Below, one piece after another: positions 8,608-20,577 of a stretch of 64,000 nt of DNA. The DNA lies in the NCBI GenBank assembly GCA_040877625.1, contig JBBDNK010000041.1, forward strand, positions 248,001 through 312,000. Reading direction: 5' to 3'. The translations under genes were made by a program, and so were the position numbers. Numbering within the stretch: position 1 is the first letter of the stretch; the number at the start of each line of letters is the position of its first letter. Origin of the DNA: Methylonatrum sp040877625. Its GTDB lineage: Bacteria > Pseudomonadota > Gammaproteobacteria > Nitrococcales > Aquisalimonadaceae. The notes beneath the pieces were generated by a model. That model ran no database searches. It had not been told where the DNA came from and worked only from the letters and a program-made list of their open reading frames with translations.

Positions 8608-8619
8608 TCGTGTGCCTGA

Positions 8620-11600
8620 TCAACGTCCCGCACCGGGGCCGTTGCCCGGTGCCTGGCAGCGGTTGTCGGGGCTGTCGCGGCAGGCGGCCAGGCCGACCTT
8701 GTCATCGGGTAACGCGCTGCCGCCGCCGAAGCCACCGAAGCCACCGAAGCCACCGCCGCCGCTACCGATAAAGCTGGTGCCGCCGCTGCCGCCGCTGCTG
8801 CCCGTACCGCCGGTGCCACCGCAACTGCCGCCGCTGCGGAACCAGCTGTAGCTGATGGCCTGGTCGGCCTCGGTGCCGTTGGCGCAGAGGTAGGTGCAGG
8901 AGCTGCGGCCGCGGGCCTGGTAGCTCCAGCAGCCGCCGCCGCTGGCGTCGCCGTCCGGCTCGTGGGATTTGAGCATCACGATGCGGTAGGGGATGACGAT
9001 GCGCTGCTTCGCCTCGAGCCCGTCCGGTATGCCGCCCATGAGTTCGTAGCGGTAGTACTGATCATCGGGTGGCAGGCCGACGTTGAGGTTGTCCGCTCGC
9101 ACCAGGCCGTGGTTGGTGATGGCGAGTTCGCCGTGGTAGACGTCGCCCGGCCGCAGGTTCGGGATGTTGACGCTCATGGGCTCGGCAATCAGCACCGGCG
9201 CGGGCACGTTGGTTTCGAAGATGGCGCGCAGGGTGACCTCGTAGCGGTCCTCGATGGTGATTTCGCGCACGCTCCACTCGACGGTGACGAGGTTGTAGTT
9301 GAGGAAGATCTCTTCACTGACGGTGATACCCGGCCGGATGTGAATGCGGCCGGTGGCCTCTTCGTGGTTGGCGGCCGTGGCGCGGAAGCGGTAGCGCCCG
9401 GCGGGCAGATCGTGGAACAGAGCTTCGCCGTTGCCGTCGGTGGTCAGCGTCTGTTCGATGCTGGAGACATCCTCGTTCTGCAGCCGGATGCGCGCGCCGG
9501 CCAGCCCCTGGATGGGGTTGCCGCCGGCGTCCAGGGTGGCGGTGTAGATGTCGGTGGCGCGGAACAGCACACTGCCCACGCCGGATTGGGTCACGGCCAC
9601 GTAGATATTGGCTTCCCGGGTGGGGTGGTTGGCGCTACGGATGCGCAGTTTGAAGTGATACACACCGTCCGCGATGCTCTCGCCGGGGCTGGCGATGAGC
9701 TGGATCTTGCGCTCGTCGCCCACGTCCAGCGTGCCCTGGTTTTCCGGGGACGCCAGGTAGATCCATGCCGGCGCCTGGGCGCCCTGCACGGTCAGCAACT
9801 GCACGCGCACGTCCTCCAGGGCGGCAAGCCCGCGGTTTTGCAGGGTGATGACGTCCGCGACGCTGCCGCCGTGGGCGACGCCGGTTTCGACAAAGTTGGG
9901 CGTCCAGTGCAGGGTGGGCACGGCCTCGGTGAAGCGGTAATCCACACGCACCCGGCCTAGCACCTGATCGCCGGTGTCATCACTCAGTACATCGACGTTG
10001 ACGGTGCCGTTTTCAGGCACGCGGTTGTCCGCGGTCAGGCGCAGCATCAGCGTGCGCTCGGTACCTGACGCCAGATCGGCGGGCTGGCCGAGATCGGCCT
10101 CCAGCCCTTCCGGCCACATACCTCCCGGCTGGGCGGCGGGGTCGATGTGCAGGCGCACGTTGCTGACATCGGTGGCCGCACCGGCGGCAACCCGAATGGG
10201 GATTTCCTGGGGGATATTCACGGCCCCGTGGAGGCTCGCCTGGGACGGCCGCACGGCAACGCGGCCGATGGTGAAGCCGCCATGCGCGGGCCGATCGGTG
10301 ATGTCCGGGTGGAGCACGGATACCGTATAGATGCCGCTTTCCCCGGCCAGCGGCTTGAAGGTGTGGGTGAACATGCCTTCGCTGTCCGCGTACACCTGGT
10401 GGCTGCGTTCATAGCCGTTACCGGCGATCACCAGGTTCAGCGGCACGCCGCCGAGCGGCTGATCGGTGCCTCGGGCGAGCGCCTGGCCCTGAATCAGCAC
10501 GGGTTGATCGCCAAAGGAGCTGGCCGGGGCGATGTCCACCACGTTGCCGTGGTAGCTGGTGTCCGACACGGTTACCTGCCGGCTGCTGCGTGGCCCATTA
10601 ATGCTGACGCTCTCGGCACTGCCCAGCCGGTAATGCAGTGCATCGATCTGCACGCGGATGCGCACCTGATCCGGTGCCGCGGCGGGCACCGCGAAGCCGG
10701 TCCACACGGAGGTGAACGTCTCTCCGGCCGGTATGCGGGCCACGGTGCGGCCGTCCGCCAGGGTGATGACATTGGCGCCGCTGAATTGGCGGAAGCCGCC
10801 GGTGGCCAGCACGTTGTCGTCGGCATCGAGCATGTGGAAGCGGATTTCCCCGGAGTTCGCCTTGCCCTGGTTGCGGGCGGTGATGATTTCGATGTCGACT
10901 TCGGAGGTGTTCTCCAGCGAGAACTGCACTTCACCCGGCGCGCCGCGACGGAACTCGCGGGTGGACAGATCCAGCACCAGACCGGCGTCGCCGACAATGA
11001 GGTCTACCTCGCGCACGGAGCGGCTGCGTTCGCCGGGGTTGGGGCGTACGTCCACGGTGGTGGTCAGCCGCGCCAGGTTGGGCAGGTCGTCATGGCCGCC
11101 GAAGATCACGGGTACGGTGAGGGTCTGCCCCGGTGCCAGGTCGAACGCTTCGGACACGCCGCCGTGCTGACCAATGACGGCATGCAGCCGGATGTTGCTG
11201 GCCGCGTGGTCGCCCTGATTGCTGACCACGTAGGGCAGGCGGTTCATGATGCCGCGGAGCAGCTGTGCCTCGGCGTCCGGTTCCGCGCTGATGGCGGGCA
11301 GCAGCAGGCTTCTGGGCAGGCTCTCCAGGCCGTTGCCGTCCACGGCGATGATGGTGTAGAGACGTTCGTCGTCAGCGTAGCCGCCATCAACGTAACGGGT
11401 GCCGGCGATGCGGCCGCCGCCCAGGCGGTGGCCGGCGGCATCCGCGCCCAGGTAGAGGTCGAAGCCGTCCAGGCTCTGACTAACGTGGATCCACGTCAGC
11501 TCCGGCTTGGCATCCCGATCCTGCAGCACCTCGAAAGTGCCGACCGGCAATAGGCCCGGATTCAGGAAAGCGGAGGCGGACAGGGCGGATTCATTGCCGG

Positions 11601-14600
11601 CCGCGTCCACGGCGCTCACCGCGTAGGCATACGCGTTCTCCGACGGCGCGGCATCGAGCGCGTGAAGCTCCTGCACGCCCGTAAGCAACGGTTCCAGGCC
11701 ATCAACAGTCGGGACTTGCAGGCCCTGCGAACGGTAGACATTGAAGGTCACCGGCAACTCGCCGTCATGGACATGCGCCCAGCTCAACCGCATGCCCTGG
11801 GGCAGGAACGTCAGATCCAGCGCCGTTGGCGCGGCGGGCGGCTGGGAGATCGCAACCACCGCCACCGGGCTGCTCATGGCGCCCACGGATTGCTGAGCGT
11901 TGTCCTCACGGACGGTGGCGACCGCGTAAAGGTATTCGCCGTCAACGGAGGTCTGATCCGTATAGGTGGTGGTGCCATCGGTGCGGGTGAGGGCGATCAG
12001 GGCATCGCCGTCGGGCGTTTGCCGGTAGAGCGCGTAGTCGGCAGCAGCCTCGACCGCGTCCCACTCCAGCTGGATCGCGCCGCCGGGGGCGGCGGTGGCG
12101 CGCAGCCCGGTCGGCGCATCCAGTGGCGGCAGGTCTCCCTGATAGACTTGAATGAACACGTCCGCCGGCAGCCGGTTACCGCGGTTATGCAGATCATCCA
12201 GCGCGCTGAATTGGAACTGCATCGCTTCCGGCTGTTCCAGACCGGCATCGGCGGGCAGCGTGAAGCCGCCGCGCCAGCGCAGTTCGTCGAGCTGGACCAG
12301 GCTGTCCATGGCCGTCTCCACGCGCCCGTCGCCCGACAGCAGATAGGTGAGTTCCGGCTGAGTGCCGGGTTGCACCTCCTCGCTGAGTGTCACGATGACC
12401 GCCACCGTGACCGGCGCTTCCGCGTCATTGCGGATGGGGTGACCAGGGGTAACGGTGAGATCCGTAACCACCGGGCCGTCTGTGTCGAACTGCAGGGTGC
12501 GGCCATCGTCGATCTCGGTGCCGCGGTTGCCCACCTCGTCACGCCCGGAGAACACCGCGTAGGCGGTGCCGGACGGCGTGTGCTCGCGGACTTCGAAGCT
12601 GCCTTCGTACAGCGTCTCCGACACCCGCTGCAGAGCGACTGAAAGCGGCACTCCATTGCTCGGGGTGATGCTGAGGAAGGGCGTGGTCAGCAGCGGTTCG
12701 CTGACGTCCAGGCGCAGGTCCACCCTGCCGGGCGCGATGCGGCCGCTGAAGGGGTCATGCGGGCCGTGCGGTTCATAGTCGATGCGCAGCACCCGTGGCG
12801 GCGTGCTGTCCGCCATGGCCGAGGCCTGGTTGGACGGGTGGCCCGCCGTACCTACCTCATTGACGGCCACGACGCGATAGTAATACCTGCCCTCCACATC
12901 GGGCAGATCGGTAAAGGCGCCGGTTTTCACCGGTTGCTGGTTGATCCGCTGGGCCGCGTCCGGCGTCTCGAAGGCATCGCTGGCGCGATAGATGTCATAG
13001 TGCGTGACGCCTTCCATGCTCAGCACACTCCAGGCGAGGCGGATTTCACCACCCGCGCGCGCCATGGCCTGCAAGCCGGCGGGAGCCGCCGGCATGGCGG
13101 TATCCAGCCAGACGGTGCGGGCATTGCCCGGCGCGCTCTCGCCACCGCGGTTGGTGGCGGTGGCGTGGATGACGTTCTCGCCTTCGTCCAGCTCGATCTG
13201 GCCGCTGAAGCGGCCGTTGCCACCGGCTGCCAAGCCGTCCAGAACCGCTGTGCCGTTGCGGTAAAGCGTGACCGAGGTATTGACTTCGGCGGTGCCTTCA
13301 ACCCAGAGCAGTGCATCGTTGGTGCGGTGCCCATTGGCGGGCACGGTCAGCGTCGGCGGCTGCGGTGCACCGAGTTCGATGACCACGGATACCTGCAGAT
13401 CACTGCGGTTGTCGTGGACGTCCCAGGCGGCAATCTGGAGGGTGTAAACACCGTCGTCGAAGGCGGGTACATTCCAGGCGGCCGTGTAGGTGCCGGCATT
13501 GCCGGTGGCTGTTCCCAGCACCTGGTCGTTGACCTGGAAGCGCACCTGGCTGATGCCGCTTTCATCGCTGGCTTCAACGCTCACCGTTCCGGCGGCGGTC
13601 AGCACGGCGCCCTCGACCAGCGGTTCACCGTTGAAGCGCAGGCCGCTTATTTCCGGGCCGTCCTGATCCGCCTCCGGGATCACCTCCACGGGCGTGACGG
13701 CGGTCCGCTCGCCCCCCGAGAGGTTGATGGCGGTGACGGCCACGAAGTAGGTGACGCCGTTGTGCAGGCCGGCGACGCGGGCGCTATCGCGATCAGCACC
13801 CACCAGCAGCCGCGGCGTCATGCCGGCCACATCCGTGAACGCCTGCTCGGAGACATACACGGCGTAGCGCAGCACGAGGTTGGCGGGGGTCACCGGCAAC
13901 CAGGACACGTCGGCCATGCTGTGCAGGCCGGTGGCCTCGACGCCCGCGGGGTTATGCAGGTGCGTCACGCCAGTCTTGACGACGCCGGTGCTTGCGTTGT
14001 CGTCGTGGTCGTGGGTGGTGACGCGCAGGGTTACCGCCTCGGCGGCGTCCAGCGCTTCAATCCGGTAGGTTGCCTCGCCCACGGGCAGCGCGGCCAACAG
14101 CTCGCCGCCATCGGCATACAACCGGTAGCCGGCCAGGTCTTCATCCAGCGGGGCCAGCCAGGTGAACGCCAGGTAGGATTCACCTCCTTCCACCTGGAGC
14201 GATTTCACCTCCGCGGGAGCTTCCACGTCGACCGGCATCGCCGCAACCGGGTGGACGCCGGTCAGGCGGTTACCCAGCTCATCCGTGGCTACCACGGCGA
14301 TGTGGTAAGTCTGCCCTCGGGTCAGGCCCTGTGCGGCATACGTTTTGACGCCGGCCGGCAGGGTGGCGGCAACGGCCGCCGAGCTGATGTCACTGAACGG
14401 GGTGGTGGAGAGAAAAACCGCGTAGTCGCGTATATCACCGCCGTTGGCCGCCTCATTGTAGGAGGACCAATCAAGGCTCAGGGTGCGCCCGTCGCCGTTG
14501 GGGTCGACGGTCACCGCCACCGGGCCCGGCGCCACGTTGCTGTAGTGCACGGTGACGGTCACCGCGACACTGGCATTGCCGGCGCGGTCCACGGCCATGA

Positions 14601-17600
14601 ACTGCAGGGTGTTCGCGCCTTCCTGAAGCTCGACTTCGCCAGTCCAGTCCGTTTGCACCGACAGCGCTGCCAGCACCTCGCCGTTAACCAGGATGCCGGT
14701 CCCGGCTTCCTTGGTACCGCGCACCTGGAGCCAGCGGGTATTGGTCGCCTCGGGGATGGGATCAAGCACCGGCGGCCGGGGCGGTGTCTGGTCCACGGTG
14801 AACAGAACCTGCTGAGGCCCGGAAGACCAGCCTGCATGGTCGACCAACTGCATGTCGAGCTGATAAACGGCTTCGGTGAACGCGGTGTCGGCCGAAAACA
14901 CCAGATGGTTGTCGACGATCCGCCAACTGCCGGAGACCAGGCCGCCATTGCGCCTCAACGCCAGGGTGGAGGCGGCCAGATCAAGCCCGCTGCCTTCCTC
15001 CACAAAGCCGACCGTCACCGCCTCCGGGGGCGTGTTCATGTAGGTGTTGTGGGCAGGGGTGATCGAGCCGATCTTCGGAGGGGTGGTATCCACCACGAAA
15101 CGCAGTTCCACGGGCTCACTGTGGTTGCCGGCCAGATCCTCGGCGGTCACCGTGATGTCATTGACGCCTTCAGTAAGACTGACTGTCGTGCTCCAGTCGC
15201 TATCGCCGAACGCCACCCGCGGCGTTCCATTGACCAGAATCCGGGTACCGGCGTCGCGGCTGCCGGCGAGCGCAACCGAGAGACTGGTGAGCGCGTGTTC
15301 TTCGGGCAGCGGCGCTTGCGAATTCACCGTCGGCGGCGCCGGCCGCGTGGTATCCAGCGTGAAGGTAGTGACGAATACGTCCTGCACGGGATCACCCGGC
15401 TCGCCGTCACCATTCTGATCCATCCGGTAGCCAGAACTCGATCGGATGTCGGGGCCGATCCGCACCTCATAGATGCCTTCCATCTCCAGGGGAGAGGCAA
15501 GCCGGATGTCCAGTGCCCGGTCTCCGTCACGTAGCGTCAGCGCGTGGACAACCGCGCCCTGCGGGCCCGAGATGTTCACCTCATCGTGCGTGATGGATGC
15601 CGGGTCAAGCGGGAGCGTAAACCAGGCCGTCATCACCTCGACCGGTCCATTGCGTTCTCCGACAGGCTCAAACGCCGTAACCTGCAGAGGGTAGCGGCCG
15701 GCTTCCGTCACCACGCTACCGGCCTGGCCGTCGATGCCACCGTTATCGCCGGCGCCGCCCGCGACGCTCACCCGCTGGAGGTCGAAATCCGTCAGGCCGC
15801 CGTAGTACACGGCCACGCGGCCACCGCCGCCACCACCGCCGGTGAACCCATTGCCGCCATTGGCATGGATAAAGCCGGAGCCCGAGAGGATGCCGGCATC
15901 AATCCAGATCGAGCCGCCGCTGCCACCGCCGCCGCTGGAAGCCGCCGCGCCATCGGCGCGAATCTCCCCGACAAGCTGCAGTTCGTTCGCGATCACGCGG
16001 AGAGCGCCACCGCCACGACTTGCGGTGCTTGCAGAGTTGCCCGCGCCACCGGTGCCGAAATCCACCGGCGCCGTTTCTGACCCGAAGACAGGGTTGGTGG
16101 AGGAGGCGCTCCGGCTGGGTAGCTCGCCCCCCAGCCCGCCGTAGCTGCCGCCCGCCCGCTCCTGGGTGCCCGTGACCACCGGCAGGCCACGGCCGGAGAC
16201 GTTTATGGCGGAAGTCTCATCGACATGGATCAGATCCGCCGAAATCAGCAGCCCCTGGCTATCCGCGGCCGCAGCCGTGAAGTGGGTAAGCAATCCACCG
16301 TTGATCACATGCAGCGCACCAGCGGCCCGCAAACCACCCGCCATCGTCAGCTGCGCGCCATCCAGCGTCACCGCATCGAAGGTATAATCGTTCGCCGGCA
16401 ACGTCAGCCAGGCCTCTTGCAGATCCAGACCGGGTGTATCCGCCAAGCCCTCCACGCGCCCGTACGTCCTCCGCACCAGCAAAGGTCCGGCCGGCGCCAC
16501 GCCATAGACGGTAAAGGCTGTCTCTGCCTCGGATTCATCACCCACCAGGCGGAACACGCCCTGTGCCGCGTCCCGCTGGCGCACGTACACCGTGCCCGCG
16601 CCGCCGTGCTGACTGTTCGGGTGGTTACCCGCACCCCTGGCGCCGCCCGGCGCCGTCACCCGCTCCATCTCGAACGCCAGCGTCCCGTAATACACCGCAA
16701 CCCGGCCGCCGCCACCGCCGCCTGCCCAGTGGCCGGCGTCACCGCCCGCGGCCCGCACCAGCCCACCGCCCGAGAGCGTGTCCACGTCCAGCCAGATCGA
16801 TCCGCCAGACCCGCCGCCATGGCTGGCATTCGCCGTGCCGGCCGTACCGTCGGCCAGGATCTCCCCCTCCAGCACCAGTTCCTCAGCCACCAGGCGGAAC
16901 GCCCCGCCACCACGCCGGCCGCCATTACCGGCACTGCCCTGACTCACCGGCGCCAGCACGTCTCCGTGTTCGGCATTCGATTGATCACTGGCCGATTCCC
17001 CCCTGCCGCCCCGGCCACCATGGCTGCCGCCGGTGCGGAACCCCGACTCCGCCGCGGAGGGCCCACGGCCCGACACGTTGATCCGCGAACCGGCCTCGAC
17101 CTGCACGCGCTGCGCCGTGATAAACAGCCCCGCGTCCGTCGATGCGGCCGCGGCCGTGTGCGTGAGTACGCTCCCGTTCACCAGATCCAGGGTGTCGGCC
17201 GTGTGCATCCCACCCGCCATCGTCAGATGTGCGCCGTCCAGCGTCACCGTGCCAAAGGCGTATTCGTACTCCGGCAGGATTAGCCGCGCCTCTTGCACGC
17301 TCATTTGCGGCGCACCAGCCATGCCGCCTTCCACGCGCCCATTTACCCGCCGCGCCAGCACGTGTCCGGCCGGCGCCACGCCATAGACGGTAAAGGCTGT
17401 CTCTGCCTCGGATTCATCNNNNNNNNNNNNNNNNNNNNNNNNNNNNNNNNNNNNNNNNNNNNNNNNNNNNNNNNNNNNNNNNNNNNNNNNNNNNNNNNNN
17501 NNNNNNNNNNNNNNNNNNTGCCGCCCCGGCCACCATGGCTGCCGCCGGTGCGGAACCCCGACTCCGCCGCGGAAGGCCCACGGCCCGACACGTCGATCCG

Positions 17601-18740
17601 CGAACCGGCCTCCACCTCCACCCGCGCCGCCGTGATGAACAGCCCCGCGTCCGTCGATGCGGCCGCGTTCACGTGCGTAAGAACGCTATTACCGATCAGC
17701 GTCACTGTCCCGAAGGTGTAGTCGTACTCCGGCAGCGTCAGGCGTGACCCCTGCAGGCTCAGGTTCGCCCCACCGGCCACGTAGTCCAGACGGCCCTGTA
17801 CTTCCCGGACAGTCAGGTCGTCGGAGGGTACGCTGTACACGGTAAAGGCCGTCTCCGCCCAAGGCCGGACACCCTCGATACGAATCGCGCCCAGTGCCGC
17901 GTCCCGCTGGCGCAGGTACACCGTGCCCGCGCCGCCGTGCTGACTGTTCGGGTGGTTACCCGCACCCCTGGCGCCGCCCGGCGCCGTCACCCGCTCCATC
18001 TCGAACGCCAGCGTCCCGTAATACACCGCAACCCGGCCGCCGCCACCGCCGCCTGCCCAGTGGCCGGCGTCACCGCCCGCGGCCCGCACCAGCCCACCGC
18101 CCGAGAGCGTGTCCACGTCCAGCCAGATCGATCCGCCAGACCCGCCGCCATGGCTGGCATTCGCCGTGCCGGCCGTACCGTCGGCCAGGATCTCCCCCTC
18201 CAGCACCAGTTCCTCAGCCACCAGGCGGAACGCCCCGCCACCACGCCGGCCGCCATTACCGGCACTGCCCTGACTCACCGGCGCCAGCACGTCTCCGTGT
18301 TCGGCATTCGATTGATCACTGGCCGATTCCCCCCTGCCGCCCCGGCCACCATGGCTGCCGCCGGTGCGGAACCCCGACTCCGCCGCGGAGGGCCCACGGC
18401 CCGACACGTTGATCCGCGAACCGGCCTCGACCTGCACGCGCTGCGCCGTGATAAACAGCCCCGCGTCCGTCGATGCGGCCGCGGCCGTGTGAGCGATCCG
18501 ACCGCCGTTGATGACCTGGATATCGCCAAACGTATGATCACCATCGATGGTCACCATGACGCCATCGATAATCAGGTTATGGCCCGCGTAGGTGGTATCG
18601 CCCTCGCCAATTGTCACTGACGAGGTGAAACGGGTTGTCTCGGGTTCACCGTCAGCCAACGCCGACACCGGCGCCCAGCCAAGTGCAACCAGAGCCGCAA
18701 TCGCAATTGCGGCGGTTCGCTTCAAACAGAATGGATTCAT
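8620..18740 (-). CDS. Giant secreted multidomain protein (Gly-rich repeats, Ig-like, FN3, CARDB), interrupted by an assembly gap
   Basis: The gene starts at ATG 18740 with a signal peptide (AIAIAALVALGWAPVSALA) and stops at 8620. In order it has three or more long Gly-rich units (GGGSGGSIWLDVDTLSGGG, then GGGGGGRVAVYYG) resembling beta-helical stalk repeats, a Big_5-like Ig domain, several Ig-like domains of the type DTTPP...VNGTPR...AEDLAGN, several FN3-like domains, CARDB-like domains, a carboxypeptidase-regulatory-like fold near 9350-9600, and a Gly/Ser/Cys-rich tail. The 100-N block at 17419-17518 breaks the frame. Filling it with about 464 bp, as the neighbouring repeat unit predicts, restores one frame of about 3,494 aa. 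The role is probably a cell-surface or secreted scaffold or adhesin; this is inferred from domain style and from the Rhs gene directly downstream. Confidence 0.85.
16585..17160 (-). repeat. 576-bp exact intragenic repeat, copy 1
   Basis: This stretch is identical, as read by eye, to 17916-18491. It encodes one Gly-rich stalk unit of the giant secreted protein. Exact identity over this length implies recent duplication or gene conversion, and it explains why the assembly fails nearby. Confidence 0.9.
17419..17518. other. Assembly gap (100 Ns) inside the giant gene
   Basis: The left flank (to GATTCATC, 17418) equals the sequence ending at 16539. The right flank (TGCCGCCCCGG, 17519) equals the sequence starting at 17004. 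If the missing part is a homologous unit, about 464 bases are absent, not 100. The estimate makes the coding lengths 1,222 + 464 + 8,799 sum to 10,485, an exact multiple of three. Confidence 0.85.
17916..18491 (-). repeat. 576-bp exact intragenic repeat, copy 2
   Basis: Second identical copy of the unit at 16585-17160, offset by 1,331 bases. A third, diverged unit lies partly in the assembly gap; its visible part at 17519-17680 differs at several positions. Confidence 0.9.
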
Positions 18741-18796
18741 GGAATTATCTTCGTTATTCGTTATAGTTTTCTAGCCAGCCACCGGCACCGAATGGC

Positions 18797-19714
18797 TCAA
18801 TTCATCGTTACTGCAAGACCCCGACCCTGATATGCATAGCGATGGGAAACGCCCAGCAGACTGTTCTCGGGCGGCTTTATGATCCGCAACGCGATGTAGT
18901 CCGCCTGCTGGGACATGAAGACTCGCCGTAGCGGGTCCACCACATGCCAGGCACCGTCAACATGGATCTCCGCCCAGTTGTGATAACCGGGGGAGCGCAC
19001 CACCTGCGATTCGCTGACGACATATCCGCCCACCCCCCGGACCGGTATGCCGTGCAGCCGTGCCAGTGCCATGTACAGGTACATGAACTCCGTGCAATCA
19101 CCGCGACGATTCTCCAGTGCCCATAACGCCCCCCGATCGTCTTCGATGAAGTCCTCAGCCTGCAGGTAACCGACAACCCAGCGATAAGCCGCTTCCGCGA
19201 GATCGGCTTTTTCACGTCCGGAGAAGGCACCCGCCAGACGCCGTAATGCGGGATGCTCGATCTCCACGTATGGCTCCGACGCCAGGTAGCGTTCAATTGC
19301 GTCGACGGCGTGCGGCCGGGATATTTCGGAGACGGACAGACGTGCGCGGACGGTAATGATTCGGCTTTCGAACGGCGCCAGATCCGGCAACAAAAAGTCG
19401 AGCACGGTATTACCCACGTCATCGACGCGAACCTGGTGCTCGTGACTGACGGTTATGCTCTCGACACGCTGATGCGAGGTATCCGGGACCGGCGCGTAAA
19501 GACTCAGAACAGACCCGCTCAACGCATCCGGGCGCTCATTCTTCACCGTAAAGCTGTATTGAATGGTTCTGACTTCGTCGAATCCAGGAATGGTCTTGAC
19601 CACCGCCGTTGGCGGCTCCCGGAGCAGAAGCAGTACGGTCAGCGCGGCCGCCACCGCCAGCCCAACCCCGGCCACAACGATAAAGACCGCATTCCGTGCG
19701 GGGTGCGCGTTCAT
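18797..19714 (-). CDS. Membrane-anchored transglutaminase-like protein
   Basis: 305 aa. One N-terminal transmembrane helix (VFIVVAGVGLAVAAALTVLLLL, about residues 9-30) anchors a periplasmic protein. A beta domain (about 40-135) precedes a transglutaminase-core domain with the Cys-His-Asp triad visible: RRGDCTEFMYLYMALARLHG (Cys about 207), YHNWAEIHV (His) and VVDPL (Asp). Such domains act as thiol proteases or transamidases. ATG 19714 overlaps the stop of the upstream rhodanese-like gene by four bases (ATGA), so translation is coupled. It ends 56 bases before the giant protein gene, so the giant protein is a likely substrate for processing or cross-linking. That link is inference from gene order. 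Confidence 0.85.
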   Translation of the reverse strand: MNAHPARNAVFIVVAGVGLAVAAALTVLLLLREPPTAVVKTIPGFDEVRTIQYSFTVKNERPDALSGSVLSLYAPVPDTSHQRVESITVSHEHQVRVDDVGNTVLDFLLPDLAPFESRIITVRARLSVSEISRPHAVDAIERYLASEPYVEIEHPALRRLAGAFSGREKADLAEAAYRWVVGYLQAEDFIEDDRGALWALENRRGDCTEFMYLYMALARLHGIPVRGVGGYVVSESQVVRSPGYHNWAEIHVDGAWHVVDPLRRVFMSQQADYIALRIIKPPENSLLGVSHRYAYQGRGLAVTMN

Positions 19715-20577
19715 CTCAGGGACTCACACGATCCGCGCGAAGGCGAGCTATCCGACCGCCTGGCAAGCAGGCCCTGGGTCATGACTGAAAATTGGCGATA
19801 CCCGGATAAACCACCCGTAAGAAAGCGAACGTCACGAAGATCGGCGCCCTCCAGGTACCGGCTTAGCACACCAGTTCCAAGGCCGCTTCCGTCAATAATC
19901 AGTACTCGCTCCGACGCACCCGCAAGGCTGTCGATTACCCGGCGCAATGCGGTCGGCGCCTCCGATGGATCGACCCTGGATACCGGGTTCGGCCCAGCCA
20001 TGGCGACATCGTCTTCCGCGATCACGACCACGGCCCAGTCAAGAACTTGCCGCGTGCGATGAAACTCGCCCGGAGAAAGTTCGAAATGGCGTTTGGACGA
20101 GATATCGTTACCAGCCAGGCGGCCCTGCGCCCAATCCGCGTGCAGACCCCGTGGCTCGACGAACACCACCTGCCGCCGCTCACTCCGGAGGCGCGCGCAC
20201 AAACCGAGGAGTTCGCTGATATCTCCATCACCACCAAGCAAAACCAGCGGAGCCGCTTCAAGGAAGCGCCGGGACGGGATCAGGTGCGGAGGAAGATTAA
20301 CCGAGCCCTGAACGTGTACCGCCTCAAAGTGCCGAGGGGAACGCACGTCCACGATAGCGGCGGTGGACGCCCCGGCCCGTGCCACCAACGCGGATGGTAA
20401 ATTCAGGCAGGCCGCCCGCTGGTCAGGCTGGATGGGCGCATGCTCCGAAACAACGGGTATGACACTCGGCGCATGATTGGCGGGCACGAACGGACAATCC
20501 AGCGCCTCGCCGGACACGGCGCTGCTACCGAACAGCAAGAAAGCGAACCCGAAATACAGGAGATGAGACTTCGCCAC
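19711..20577 (-). CDS. Exported rhodanese-fold protein lacking the catalytic Cys
   Basis: 288 aa, GTG start at 20577 with AGGAG seven bases upstream. The signal peptide is HLLYFGFAFLLFGSSAVSGEA. The first rhodanese unit shows the CH2A-like IVDVRSPRHFEAVHVQGSVN, but the active-site loop reads LLGGDGDISE with no Cys. A second unit (VLIIDGSGLGTG near residue 225, then FLTGGLSGYRQF) also lacks Cys. It is therefore probably a structural or binding protein, not a sulfurtransferase. It is the first gene of the rhodanese-transglutaminase-giant-Rhs set and overlaps the transglutaminase-like gene by four bases. Confidence 0.8.
   Translation of the reverse strand: MAKSHLLYFGFAFLLFGSSAVSGEALDCPFVPANHAPSVIPVVSEHAPIQPDQRAACLNLPSALVARAGASTAAIVDVRSPRHFEAVHVQGSVNLPPHLIPSRRFLEAAPLVLLGGDGDISELLGLCARLRSERRQVVFVEPRGLHADWAQGRLAGNDISSKRHFELSPGEFHRTRQVLDWAVVVIAEDDVAMAGPNPVSRVDPSEAPTALRRVIDSLAGASERVLIIDGSGLGTGVLSRYLEGADLRDVRFLTGGLSGYRQFSVMTQGLLARRSDSSPSRGSCESLR

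Noticed and set aside
12757..15534. A 925-codon open frame on the plus strand opposite the giant secreted gene
   Set aside because: It is an antisense shadow of a GC-rich gene: composition is His/Arg/Gly-rich without domains, while the minus frame shows clear Ig/FN3 domains.
17293..17721. Reading frames running through the N block
   Set aside because: The Ns are translated as unknowns and the frame on each side differs; they are artefacts of the gap.
16491..18491. Regular repeats considered as a CRISPR or tandem phage array
   Set aside because: Units are long, in frame and code for Gly-rich protein stalk modules; there are no short spacers or cas genes.
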